A stretch of 64,000 bases of DNA. Origin: Chitinophagales bacterium. GTDB taxonomy: Bacteria; Bacteroidota; Bacteroidia; Chitinophagales; Chitinophagaceae. The stretch covers positions 187,544 through 251,543 of the forward strand of contig JAIXKI010000031.1 of the NCBI GenBank assembly GCA_026936105.1, in the 5' to 3' direction. A model generated the notes under the pieces. The model was not told where the DNA came from. It saw nothing but the letters and a program-made list of their open reading frames with translations, and ran no database searches. Each line of letters opens with the position of its first letter. Within the stretch, counting starts at the first letter, position 1. Positions 1 to 8,522 of the stretch are shown here, one piece after another. The translations under genes and the position numbers were made by a program.

Positions 1-188
1 ATTATGACCTGGCCACTCCGTTCTATGAAGGAGTTTATGAACTGGAGCACCTCCCTATCACTTCTGCCCTGCAAAAGAACATCAGCTATGCATTTTATGA
101 ATCAGGCCACATGGTGTACCTGCATGTGCCTTCATTGAAGAAATTACATGATGATGTAAAACAATTCATCAACAGCAGTTTTAAATAA
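1..188 (+). CDS. Serine carboxypeptidase (S10-type), C-terminal fragment
   Basis: This is the last 61 codons of a gene that enters from the left edge; the first whole codon starts at base 3 and the stop is TAA at 186-188. The fragment begins YDLATPFYEG and later has ESGHMVYLHVPSLKKL. In the S10 serine carboxypeptidase family the D of a G-x-x-D-x-A/T-P stretch and the H of E/A-x-GHM are the catalytic Asp and His. Both are visible here with the expected spacing of roughly 40 residues. The nucleophile Ser would lie upstream, outside the window. Bacterial members are usually exported peptidases. A terminator follows directly, so this gene ends its transcription unit. Family assignment is fairly secure; substrate is unknown. 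Confidence 0.8.
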   Translation, partial: YDLATPFYEGVYELEHLPITSALQKNISYAFYESGHMVYLHVPSLKKLHDDVKQFINSSFK

Positions 189-220
189 CTATCCATAATA
201 TCTCAGATCATTCTTTGATC

Positions 221-251
221 AAAAGCCGGTTCGCAAGGACCGGCTTTTTTT
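221..251 (+). terminator. Rho-independent terminator after the carboxypeptidase gene
   Basis: A hairpin AAAAGCCGGTTC / GGACCGGCTTTT with a GCAA loop is followed by a T run. The stem is about 10 base pairs with one G-T pair. It lies 33 bases past the stop codon and separates the peptidase gene from the restriction operon. Confidence 0.85.
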
Positions 252-362
252 ATTATGCATGAATAACAGAAATGTTCAGAATTACAAGAATCTGAAATTG
301 ATAATGAGTGATGTCTTGGTATAAAATGCTTATTTTGTATGATTAAATTATGGCGCCATTCA

Positions 363-3300
363 ATGACCTTTAATGAAGATTCGAGGGTAAAAATTCCTGC
401 AATCGTGCATCTGACACGATTGGGATTTACTTATGTGCCTAAGTTTGGCATTACTAATCTTCATGCAGACACTAATATTTTCAAAGACCTGTTTAAACAA
501 GGACTTTCAAAGATTAACGGAACTGAGTATTCGGACAGTGAAATTGAAACTTTCCTTTCTGAACTCAATATCCAGCTGGACAATTCAGACCTTGGAAAAG
601 CATTTTATAAAAGCTTGCAAGGTGACTTTACTTGCAAACTGATTGACTTAGAGAATTTCGACAACAATCTTTTTCATGTTGTAACCGAACTGACTTACAA
701 AAATGACGAAGAAGAATTCCGACCTGACATTATTTTGCTCATTAACGGAATGCCTTTGGCTTTCATTGAAGTAAAGAAACCGAACAACCGTGAAGGAATT
801 TTAGCGGAACGAAACCGAATCAACACCCGATTCAAAAATCCGAAGTTCAAAAAGTTCATGAACATTACTCAGTTGTTGGTTTTCTCCAACAATCAGGAGT
901 ATGACGAAGAAAACATCACACCCATTCAGGGAGCATTTTACGCAACACCCGACCCCGAACATGTAAACTTCAACTGTTTCAGAGAGGAAGACAATTCAGT
1001 AATTCACAATGTTCCGCAAGAGGACAGCGAAATAGAAAAACAAATACTGCTCGACAACAACATTGTTTCCATTCTTGGAACAACGGAATATGAAACTGCA
1101 AAGGAACTCAACTCCCCTACCAATCGGGTTTTGACTTCGCTGTTTAGCAGACAACGCTTTAAAACTTTGCTTCGCTATGGCTTTGCTTATGTGAACACAG
1201 TTACCAACGGAATAACAAAGATTGAAAAGCACATCATGCGTTATCCGCAATTGTTTGCGTCTTTAGCAATCGAGAAAAAGTTAAGTGCAGGAGTTAAAAA
1301 AGGAATCATATGGCATACACAGGGAAGCGGAAAAACCGCTTTGGCTTACTATAATGTATACTACCTGAAAGACTATTATCAGAAACAAAATGTAATAGCC
1401 AAGTTCTATTTTATAGTTGACCGTTTGGATTTAGCCACTCAAGCCAAAAATGAATTTGAAGCAAGGGGCTTGAAAGTTGAAATGGTAAGTTCCAAAGATG
1501 ATTTCATTAAAAACATCAGAACCGCAGGAGCAACAGCAGGAAACACAGGTGCTCAAACCATCACGGTGGTAAACATTCAAAAGTTTTCGGCTGAATCCAT
1601 TTCACAATCTGCCGACTATGATTTGAATATTCAACGGATTTATTTTTTAGATGAAGTTCACCGAAGCTATAATCCGAAAGGTTCTTTCCTATCAAATTTA
1701 ATTGCATCAGACAGACAAGCCGTTTTGATTGGCTTAACTGGCACACCGCTTATTTCACAAGATTATAAGAGCAAGGACATCTTTGGCGATTACTTCCATA
1801 AATACTACTACAACAAATCTATTGCAGACGGCTACACGCTGAAACTTTTGAGAGAAGCCATTGAAACCAAATTCAGGGCTGAAATCAATCAGGTTTATGA
1901 TGAAATTGTAAAGCAAGGGGAGTTTACAAAAAGCCAAATTTTTGCTCATCAGAAATTTGTTGAGCCATTGGTGGATTACATCATTACTGACTTCAAGAAA
2001 AGCAGAGTGTTGCACAACGACCAAAGTATTGGCGGTATGATTGTTTGCGACACTTCCGACCAGGCGAAAATGATTTTTGCTGAAATTCAGAAATACAATG
2101 AACGTCTGGAATCGCAGCACTCAGTAAACCAAGAGCCACAATCCAATTATAGTATTGCAGCCGAACCAAGAGAGAGTTACTTATCGCCTGAATTAGCTCC
2201 CATTTCAGCCGCTTTGATTTTGCATGATGTGGACACCAAAGAAATCCGTAAGGAACATCAAACCGATTTCAAACAAGGTAAAATTGATTTGTTGGTGGTT
2301 TACAATATGCTGCTTACAGGATTTGATGCCAAGCGACTGAAAAAGCTTTACCTGACCCGTGTTGTAAAAGAACATAACCTTTTGCAGACACTCACAAGGG
2401 TAAACCGACCTTACAAAAATTTCAAATACGGCTATGTGGTTGACTTTGCAGACATCCGCAAAGAGTTTGACAAAACCAACAAGGAATATTTTAAAGAATT
2501 GCAGCAGGAATTGGGTGACGAGACCAAAAACTATTCTAACCTTTTCAAATCAGCAGATGAAATAGATCAGGAAATTCAGGAAATCAAAGAGAAGCTTTTC
2601 CTGTATGATTTTTCAAACCTTGAAGATTTTCAGAAAATAGTCAGCCAGATAACCGACAAGAAGGAGATCACCGAACTGAAAAACTGCCTGGAGAACCTGA
2701 AAAACTTATACAACATCATCAAAATAATGGGCTACACCGAGCTGTTAGATAAGTTCTCGTTTGACAGGGTGAACAAGTTGTATTATGAAGTGACCAACCG
2801 GATTGATATCATTAACCTGAAAGAGAACTTAGAAAACGCATCGGACAACACCAATTTACTGAACATAGCACTGGAGAAAATGCAGTTCACCTTTAGGAAA
2901 ATTGCCACACATGAATTGCAGATTGCCGACAAATTCAGAAGCGAACTGGAGCGGGCAAGAGTGGAACTGGAATTGAATTTTGACAAGAAAGATCCGCATT
3001 TTATTTCATTGTTTGAAGAGCTGAAACGGATCTTTAAGAAAAAGAATATCGAGGAACTGACTTCCGAGGAAATGGATGAAGCCACGCAAAAACTAAAAAC
3101 GATTTACTCAGAGGCACACTCGCTTAACAACAAAGATGCAATGCTGGCTGCCAAATATGAGAACGACACCAAATTTGCCCGCATTCACAAACGCATCAAA
3201 GAACACAACATGAATGTGTTGAACAGCGATTTGGCATTACACGAAACTTTGCTATTCATTAAACATGAAACCGATAAAACGGTAGTAAACAATCAGGCAA

Positions 3301-3446
3301 TACTGAACAATCAGGACTATTTTGCCGAAGCTACCAAACGAACGATTCTGGAAACTTTGGAAGACAAAGGCATCCGCGACCTGAATGTGGTTCACTTTTT
3401 CAACAAAGCTTTGGTCAATGAATATTTGTATCAAAGAGCTATTTAG
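363..3446 (+). CDS. hsdR: Type I restriction enzyme R subunit
   Basis: This is the motor and nuclease subunit of a type I restriction-modification complex, which translocates DNA and cuts unmethylated foreign DNA. Numbered from the chosen start, the N-terminal PD-(D/E)XK nuclease shows D122 followed by E136-V-K138 (FIEVKKPN). Walker A GSGKT is at about 321-325, the DEVH box at about 430-433 and TGTP at about 459-462, with late helicase motifs in LQTLTRVNRPYKNF. Total length of 1027 aa is normal for the family. I chose ATG 363 because MTFNEDSRVKIP is the typical family N-terminus; ATG 339 in the same frame would add eight atypical residues. All motifs look intact. It heads the operon with hsdM and hsdS but is separated from them by the GxxExxY unit. 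Confidence 0.95.
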   Translation: MTFNEDSRVKIPAIVHLTRLGFTYVPKFGITNLHADTNIFKDLFKQGLSKINGTEYSDSEIETFLSELNIQLDNSDLGKAFYKSLQGDFTCKLIDLENFDNNLFHVVTELTYKNDEEEFRPDIILLINGMPLAFIEVKKPNNREGILAERNRINTRFKNPKFKKFMNITQLLVFSNNQEYDEENITPIQGAFYATPDPEHVNFNCFREEDNSVIHNVPQEDSEIEKQILLDNNIVSILGTTEYETAKELNSPTNRVLTSLFSRQRFKTLLRYGFAYVNTVTNGITKIEKHIMRYPQLFASLAIEKKLSAGVKKGIIWHTQGSGKTALAYYNVYYLKDYYQKQNVIAKFYFIVDRLDLATQAKNEFEARGLKVEMVSSKDDFIKNIRTAGATAGNTGAQTITVVNIQKFSAESISQSADYDLNIQRIYFLDEVHRSYNPKGSFLSNLIASDRQAVLIGLTGTPLISQDYKSKDIFGDYFHKYYYNKSIADGYTLKLLREAIETKFRAEINQVYDEIVKQGEFTKSQIFAHQKFVEPLVDYIITDFKKSRVLHNDQSIGGMIVCDTSDQAKMIFAEIQKYNERLESQHSVNQEPQSNYSIAAEPRESYLSPELAPISAALILHDVDTKEIRKEHQTDFKQGKIDLLVVYNMLLTGFDAKRLKKLYLTRVVKEHNLLQTLTRVNRPYKNFKYGYVVDFADIRKEFDKTNKEYFKELQQELGDETKNYSNLFKSADEIDQEIQEIKEKLFLYDFSNLEDFQKIVSQITDKKEITELKNCLENLKNLYNIIKIMGYTELLDKFSFDRVNKLYYEVTNRIDIINLKENLENASDNTNLLNIALEKMQFTFRKIATHELQIADKFRSELERARVELELNFDKKDPHFISLFEELKRIFKKKNIEELTSEEMDEATQKLKTIYSEAHSLNNKDAMLAAKYENDTKFARIHKRIKEHNMNVLNSDLALHETLLFIKHETDKTVVNNQAILNNQDYFAEATKRTILETLEDKGIRDLNVVHFFNKALVNEYLYQRAI

Positions 3447-3447
3447 A

Positions 3448-3501
3448 GTTTAACCACAGAGTTACACGGAGTGGGTTTAAACACAGAGTTACACGGAGTA
3501 G
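3448..3501 (+). repeat. 27-bp tandem repeat, left end of the GxxExxY unit
   Basis: Two adjacent 27-base copies (3448-3474 and 3475-3501) differ at two positions. The core CACAGAGTTACACGGAGT occurs in both. Bases 3450-3472 are the exact reverse complement of 3919-3941 on the other side of the small gene. The array starts one base after the hsdR stop codon. Confidence 0.85.
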
Positions 3502-3504
3502 ATT

Positions 3505-3885
3505 ATGAATTTTACAGAGATTAACCATATAACTGAGCAGATTTTGAAATGTGCTTTTAAGGTACATTCTGAATTGGGTCCGGGGCTTTTGGAAAGCGCT
3601 TATGAAGAATGTCTATACTATGAATTGAAACAATCAGGGCTGTTTGTTGAAAAGCAAAAGGCATTACCGCTGGTTTATCATGAAGTGAGGCTGGATGCAG
3701 GATACAGAATTGACTTATTGGTGGAGAATAAGGTGGTGATTGAAATAAAAGCTGTGGAAGCGTTTACAGATGTACATACTGCACAACTGCTTACTTACCT
3801 TAAACTATCAAAATGCAAAATCGGATTACTTTTAAATTTTAATGTAGCATCGCTAAAAAATGGAATTAAACGATTAGCCAATTAA
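3505..3885 (+). CDS. GxxExxY protein (PD-(D/E)XK nuclease-like)
   Basis: The 126-aa product carries the signature GPGLLESAYEECL, the GxxExxY motif that names the family, and later GYRIDLLVENKVVIEIKAVE, which fits the D...(D/E)xK core of a PD-(D/E)XK nuclease fold. The family's function is not established; nuclease activity is an inference from the fold. The gene is unusual here because it sits inside a restriction operon and is enclosed by inverted repeats whose copies start right after the hsdR stop and right after its own stop. Start ATG 3505 gives the usual N-terminus (MNFTEINHITEQI) and a normal length. Confidence 0.85.
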   Translation: MNFTEINHITEQILKCAFKVHSELGPGLLESAYEECLYYELKQSGLFVEKQKALPLVYHEVRLDAGYRIDLLVENKVVIEIKAVEAFTDVHTAQLLTYLKLSKCKIGLLLNFNVASLKNGIKRLAN

Positions 3886-3887
3886 CC

Positions 3888-3955
3888 CTCTGTGTTACTC
3901 TGTGAAACTCTGTGCAGCACTCCGTGTAACTCTGTGGTTAATAAGTGTAACTCTC
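3888..3955. repeat. Degenerate ACTCTGTG repeats, right end of the GxxExxY unit
   Basis: Directly after the GxxExxY stop codon are at least four copies of ACTCTGTG or ACTCCGTG spaced by 2 to 4 bases, then a partial copy (GTGTAACTCTCT). They are the reverse complement of the left array. The perfect 23-base arm is 3919-3941. Confidence 0.8.
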
Positions 3956-3968
3956 TAAAAAAACAAGC

Positions 3969-5609
3969 ATGACAAAACATTTAGAATACACACAAAAAAC
4001 AAAAGACCTGATAGACGGGCTAAAAACCGTTTGCAGTAATTACGGGTTGGCAAATTCTGGTAATGAATACAAAATCATTACGGAAGTTTTTCTCTACAAA
4101 TTTTTGAACGATAAATTTCTGCATGAAGCACGGAACGCCAACAAGAAACTGAAAGACAGCAAAAACATTGAAGCCGACATTCAGAGAATGAGTGACAGCG
4201 ACTATGAATGGATGCTGGAGAAAATCGGGGAAAGAAGTGCCAAACTGCAAAAGCATCATTTCATCAGTGCCTTGTTCAACAAGCAGAATGACGAAAGCGA
4301 AGAAAAGTTTTTTGAACGCTTCGACCGCACTTTGATTGAAATTGCCGACCTGAACATCAAACTGTTTTCGGTAGCTACCATTGACAAAGAACGCATCCGT
4401 TTATTTGACCGCCTTTCGCCTTATATTATTGAAAGCAATCAGAAAACACCTTTCTGTAAAGCCATTATCAACAAACTGGTAGCGTTTAGTTTTGAACCGA
4501 TTTTTGAAGAAAAGTATGATTTCTTTTCTACCATTTTTGAATACCTGATTAAGGACTACAACAAAGACAGCGGACAATATGCCGAGTATTACACACCGCC
4601 AGCGGTGGCTAAAATTATGGCGAAAATATTGGTGCCAAAAGAAACGCATAACGTAACGCTATACGACCCCGCAGCAGGTTCAGGTAGTTTGTTGCTGGCA
4701 TTGGCACATCAGATTGGCGAAGACAAATGCACCATTTATTCGCAGGATATTTCGCAAAAATCATCCGAGTTTCTTCGTTTGAATTTGATTTTGAATAATC
4801 TGGTGCATTCGCTGCATAATGTGATAAAAGGTAATACACTTACCAATCCTTACCATGTAAACGATGCAAAAACCGATTTGAAAAAGTTTGTCTACATCGT
4901 AAGCAATCCGCCTTTCAAAACCGATTTCAGCGATGACCGTGAAACTTTAGCCAGCGACCAACATAAGAAACGATTTTTTGCAGGTGTTCCGGCTATTCCA
5001 AACAAGAAGAAGGAATCCATGGCGATTTATCAGGTGTTTTTGCAGCATATCATTTATTCGCTTGATGAAAAAGGTAAAGCAGCCATAGTAGTTCCAACAG
5101 GTTTTAATACGGATAAGAACGGAATTTCACCTACCATACGTAAAAAGATTGTAGATAGTAATTGGCTGCATGCAGTAGTTCAAATGCCACCGCACATTTT
5201 TGCCAACACAGGAACAAATGTTTCAGTCATATTTATTGACAAAAGCCGAAAGTCGGATAAAGCAATTTTGGTTGATGCAAGTAAACTTGGAACGAAAGTA
5301 AAAGAAGGTAAAAATCAAAAAACGCTATTGAGCAGTGATGATGAGAACAAAATCATTGAAACAATAAATAACTTACAAAACATTGAAGGTTTCTCAATTA
5401 TCCTTGACACCGATAAAATAAAAAGTAAGAAATACTCATTTGCAGCAGGTCAATACTTTGAAACTAAAATTGAGTATAGCGAATTGAGCCCTGATGAATT
5501 TGAAGAGGTTTTAGTAACCAGTAAAGAAAATTTAGAAAGCATGTTCATGGAAAGTGAAAAGCTTGAAAAGACCATTCTAAAAAACCTCAAATTGCTTTCT
5601 TATGAATAG
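3969..5609 (+). CDS. hsdM: Type I DNA adenine methyltransferase, M subunit
   Basis: This is the N6-adenine methyltransferase subunit that modifies host DNA and forms the core of the restriction complex. The N-terminal helical HsdM domain covers about 1-140. The S-adenosylmethionine motif I is DPAAGSGS (233-240) and the catalytic motif IV is NPPF (313-316). GQYAEYYTPPAVAKIM, typical of HsdM, lies just before motif I. Length of 546 aa is normal. The stop overlaps the start of hsdS by 8 bases, so the two are translationally coupled. The gap to hsdR is filled by the GxxExxY unit. Confidence 0.95.
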   Translation: MTKHLEYTQKTKDLIDGLKTVCSNYGLANSGNEYKIITEVFLYKFLNDKFLHEARNANKKLKDSKNIEADIQRMSDSDYEWMLEKIGERSAKLQKHHFISALFNKQNDESEEKFFERFDRTLIEIADLNIKLFSVATIDKERIRLFDRLSPYIIESNQKTPFCKAIINKLVAFSFEPIFEEKYDFFSTIFEYLIKDYNKDSGQYAEYYTPPAVAKIMAKILVPKETHNVTLYDPAAGSGSLLLALAHQIGEDKCTIYSQDISQKSSEFLRLNLILNNLVHSLHNVIKGNTLTNPYHVNDAKTDLKKFVYIVSNPPFKTDFSDDRETLASDQHKKRFFAGVPAIPNKKKESMAIYQVFLQHIIYSLDEKGKAAIVVPTGFNTDKNGISPTIRKKIVDSNWLHAVVQMPPHIFANTGTNVSVIFIDKSRKSDKAILVDASKLGTKVKEGKNQKTLLSSDDENKIIETINNLQNIEGFSIILDTDKIKSKKYSFAAGQYFETKIEYSELSPDEFEEVLVTSKENLESMFMESEKLEKTILKNLKLLSYE

Positions 5610-6882
5610 AATTCCACTTTCACAAGTCTGCAATTATTCTGATGCATCTGTTCCGATTAGTGAGTTGGACTTGAATAATTTCATCTCTACCGATAACATG
5701 CTTCCAAATAGAGGTGGCATAGTTGAGGCGGTAAACCTACCACCTGCAAATACTTGTTCTGCTTTTACCAAGAACGAAATACTTATATCAAACATTCGCC
5801 CCTACTTTAAGAAAATTTGGTTCGCAGAATTTGATGGCGGTTGTTCAGCAGACGTTTTAGTGCTAAAAACTACAAACCCAAAGTTTGATGCAAAATTCGT
5901 TTATTACAACCTTTTTCAGGACTTGTTCTTTAAACATCAAATGACTGGCTCTAAAGGCAGTAAAATGCCAAGAGGAGATAAAGACCAGATAATGACTTTC
6001 CTAATCCCTGAATTTGATAAATCATATCAACAGCGGATTGCAGATTTTCTCACAGTTATTGATGATAAGATTGCTTTGAATAAAAGAATCAACAGCGAAC
6101 TAGAAACTCTTGCCAAAACCATTTACAACTACTGGTTTGTTCAGTTTGATTTTCCTGATGAAGAAGGCAAGCCCTACAAAACCAGTGGCGGTGAAATGGA
6201 ATGGAATAAAGAATTGAAAAGAGAGATTCCAAAGGGTTGGAGGCAAGGCACATTCAATGATATTGCAGAAATAGTTGGAGGAAGCACTCCATCAACAGCA
6301 GACAAACGAAATTTTACAAAAAATGGAACAGCATGGATAACGCCAAAAGACCTTGCCCAAAACATCGGAAATAAATTCATCACCAAAGGCGAGAATGATG
6401 TATCAGAATTGGGAATAAAATCTGCTTCGCTTACTATAATGCCTAAGAACACAATTTTAATGAGTTCAAGAGCACCAATAGGGTATCTGGCAATTTCAAG
6501 AAGGGACGTAACTACAAATCAGGGCTTTAAATCCTTTATTCCAAAGCAAAACTATTCTACTTCATTTATTTACTACTTGGTTCAATCATATATTCCAACA
6601 TTTATTAAACATGGTTCGGGTTCTACATTTAAAGAGATTTCCAAGTCATTGATTGAAGAAATAAAGATTTACATTCCTAAAATGAATGTAATAAATGATT
6701 TTACCGAAAAGATGAATCCAATCTTTAGGAAACAAGATTTTCTTGAAATTGAAAATCAAGAACTCATAAAACTTCGTGACTTTCTATTGCCCATGCTGAT
6801 GAACGGACAAGTGAAAGTAAAAAGCGAAGCAAAAGAACAATTATCCATGGCAGCCGAGCCGCAGGTAAAATATGGGAAATAA
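5602..6882 (+). CDS. hsdS: Type I restriction specificity subunit
   Basis: This subunit recognises the bipartite DNA target. The 426-aa protein shows two target-recognition domains: one in about residues 1-145 and one in about 205-370. The first is followed by the conserved helical region YQQRIADFLTVIDDKIALNK (about 143-165), and the second by the matching C-terminal region QELIKLRDFLLPMLMNGQ. Two complete half-repeats mean a normal, functional architecture. I see no inverted hsdS fragment nearby that would suggest phase-variable shuffling. It overlaps hsdM by 8 bases. Confidence 0.93.
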   Translation: MNRIPLSQVCNYSDASVPISELDLNNFISTDNMLPNRGGIVEAVNLPPANTCSAFTKNEILISNIRPYFKKIWFAEFDGGCSADVLVLKTTNPKFDAKFVYYNLFQDLFFKHQMTGSKGSKMPRGDKDQIMTFLIPEFDKSYQQRIADFLTVIDDKIALNKRINSELETLAKTIYNYWFVQFDFPDEEGKPYKTSGGEMEWNKELKREIPKGWRQGTFNDIAEIVGGSTPSTADKRNFTKNGTAWITPKDLAQNIGNKFITKGENDVSELGIKSASLTIMPKNTILMSSRAPIGYLAISRRDVTTNQGFKSFIPKQNYSTSFIYYLVQSYIPTFIKHGSGSTFKEISKSLIEEIKIYIPKMNVINDFTEKMNPIFRKQDFLEIENQELIKLRDFLLPMLMNGQVKVKSEAKEQLSMAAEPQVKYGK

Positions 6883-6884
6883 TA

Positions 6885-7373
6885 ATGGCTAAGAATGAAC
6901 TAAAAGATAAAGCAAAGGCTCTTGACAATTTCTTCATTGCCATGAAGGAACTTAGAGAACAGAATATTCTAATCAATAAGAAAGACTTTACTTGTCAAAT
7001 TGGTGAATGGCTGGTTGAGATGATTTATGAGGGTAAGAGAGCAATCAGTGGTATTCAAAAAGGATGGGATGTTGATGTGAAAGGTAAACACATTCAGGTG
7101 AAAGCCCACGCAAAAGCGGAAACCAATAATGCCAAGTTCTCAGCAGTGGATAAGGATTCAACAGAGCGAATTGATGAACTGATAATTGTGGTTTTTACTT
7201 TTGACTATAAGTTGAAAGCTTTTTACAAGGTGCCATGGAATATCGCCTTGCCACTGATTAAGTTAAGAGGTAAGAAAACCCCAAGAAATGAGATTACTTG
7301 GAGTTCGATTAAAGCATATAAAATCGAATTGAAACAACTTCCACATCAGGAAATTGTTTCTTTATTTATGTAA
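6885..7373 (+). CDS. Unknown protein of the restriction operon, possible nuclease fold
   Basis: The 162-aa protein is not one I recognise with certainty. It starts 2 bases after the hsdS stop, so it belongs to the same operon. Residues E41, D64 and Q71-V-K73 (GWDVDVKGKHIQVKAH) are spaced as in PD-(D/E)XK nucleases that use a QxK motif. The N-terminal 35 residues are charged and helical. There is no signal peptide or membrane segment. Its end overlaps the long form of the next reading frame by 20 bases. A role as a helper nuclease or accessory factor of the restriction system is a guess from position and motif. Confidence 0.7.
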   Translation: MAKNELKDKAKALDNFFIAMKELREQNILINKKDFTCQIGEWLVEMIYEGKRAISGIQKGWDVDVKGKHIQVKAHAKAETNNAKFSAVDKDSTERIDELIIVVFTFDYKLKAFYKVPWNIALPLIKLRGKKTPRNEITWSSIKAYKIELKQLPHQEIVSLFM

Positions 7374-7386
7374 TTATCTTTATGCC

Positions 7387-8517
7387 ATGAGAAATGAAGT
7401 AAATGTAAACAACAACATGCTCACCTGGGCTATTACCCGGGCAGGGTATGATGTGCCTGCATTTGCCGAAAAATTTCCTAAAATATTGGAGTGGCTCGAA
7501 GGACAAAAGAAGCCTACTGTAAAGCAGTTAGAAGAATTTTCCAAGAAAGTTTACCTGCCTTTTGGTTATTTGTTTTTGCCACAGCCACCACAAGAAAGAC
7601 TCCCAATTCCTTTTTTCCGCACCAACGGAAACCAAGGAGACCGCATCAGTATCAACGTGTATGATACTATTTTGCTTTTACAGCAAAGGCAGGATTGGTT
7701 GAAAAACCATTTACAGGACAATGATTTTCAGCGTTTGCCTTATGTAGGTAAATTTAGAAATAGCAATGATGTAAATGCCATAGTTGCGGACATTCGCCAA
7801 ACCCTGCAATTACCTGAAAATTGGGCAAGTCAATTCAGAACATGGCAGGAAGCTCAAGACCATTTGGTTCTGCATATTGAAGACAAAGGAATCATTACCA
7901 TATTCAACGGAATAGTTGAAAACAACACACATCGCCCAATTCCTGTTAATGAGTGCAGAGGTTTTGTTTTGGTAGATGAATATGCTCCATTCATGTTCGT
8001 AAACAGTTCCGATTTCAAATCTGCTCAGATGTTCACCATTGTGCATGAGTTAGCTCATATTTGGACAGGGCACAGTGCAGGTTTCGATTTCAGAAGATTG
8101 CAACCAGCCAACGACCCGATTGAAATTCTTTGCGATAAAGTTGCTGCTGAATTTTTAGTCCCTGCACAGGAGTTTGATGAAGTATGGAATCACAGACCAA
8201 ATAATTACGCTTATGCTTCCCGATATTTCAAAGTAAGTGAAATTGTAATTGCCCGCAGGGCATTAGACACAGGCAAAATCAGCAGACCACAGTTTTTTGA
8301 TTTCTATGAAGATTATTCCAATCGGGAATTTGCAAAAAAAGAAAGTCAAGGCTCTGGTGGCGACTTTTACGCAACAACCAAAAAGCGTATCAGTATCACA
8401 TTTGCCAGCCATGTTAATCAGGCTGTAAAATCCGGTAGTTTATTATATCGTGATGCCTATAAACTTACGGGCTTAAAAGGCGACACGTTTGAAAATTTCT
8501 TCTCTAAACACTTGTAG
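7387..8517 (+). CDS. ImmA/IrrE family zinc metallopeptidase
   Basis: The protein carries H220-E-L-A-H224 (VHELAHIWTGHS), the zinc-binding HExxH motif of the ImmA/IrrE family, which cleaves repressors or antitoxins. The N-terminal 60 residues (TRAGYDVPAFAEKFPKILEW) look like a divergent helix-turn-helix of the Xre kind. I prefer ATG 7387 over 7354, because the extra residues of the longer form are unlike the family and overlap the previous gene. It is followed 5 bases later by a DUF4411 PIN-type gene. This pairing resembles a toxin-antitoxin or defence-associated two-gene unit and is probably co-transcribed with the hsd genes. Confidence 0.88.
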   Translation: MRNEVNVNNNMLTWAITRAGYDVPAFAEKFPKILEWLEGQKKPTVKQLEEFSKKVYLPFGYLFLPQPPQERLPIPFFRTNGNQGDRISINVYDTILLLQQRQDWLKNHLQDNDFQRLPYVGKFRNSNDVNAIVADIRQTLQLPENWASQFRTWQEAQDHLVLHIEDKGIITIFNGIVENNTHRPIPVNECRGFVLVDEYAPFMFVNSSDFKSAQMFTIVHELAHIWTGHSAGFDFRRLQPANDPIEILCDKVAAEFLVPAQEFDEVWNHRPNNYAYASRYFKVSEIVIARRALDTGKISRPQFFDFYEDYSNREFAKKESQGSGGDFYATTKKRISITFASHVNQAVKSGSLLYRDAYKLTGLKGDTFENFFSKHL

Positions 8518-8522
8518 CCCGA

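Larger units (their letters stand above)
3448..3941. mobile_element. Possible small mobile unit: GxxExxY gene between 23-bp inverted repeats
   Basis: The roughly 495-base interval contains only the GxxExxY gene and is bounded by a perfect 23-bp inverted repeat (3450-3472 and 3919-3941), with further degenerate copies of the same word on each side. It sits exactly between hsdR and hsdM, which normally lie together. There is no transposase gene inside and I see no convincing target-site duplication. The mobile nature is therefore inferred from the layout only. Confidence 0.5.

Noticed and set aside
3446..3969. Target-site duplication around the GxxExxY unit
   Set aside because: The bases outside the 23-bp arms do not form a convincing direct repeat, apart from short AT-rich words expected by chance.
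5602..6882. hsdS as a phase-variable gene
   Set aside because: No inverted partial hsdS copy, recombinase or long inverted repeats are present in the window.
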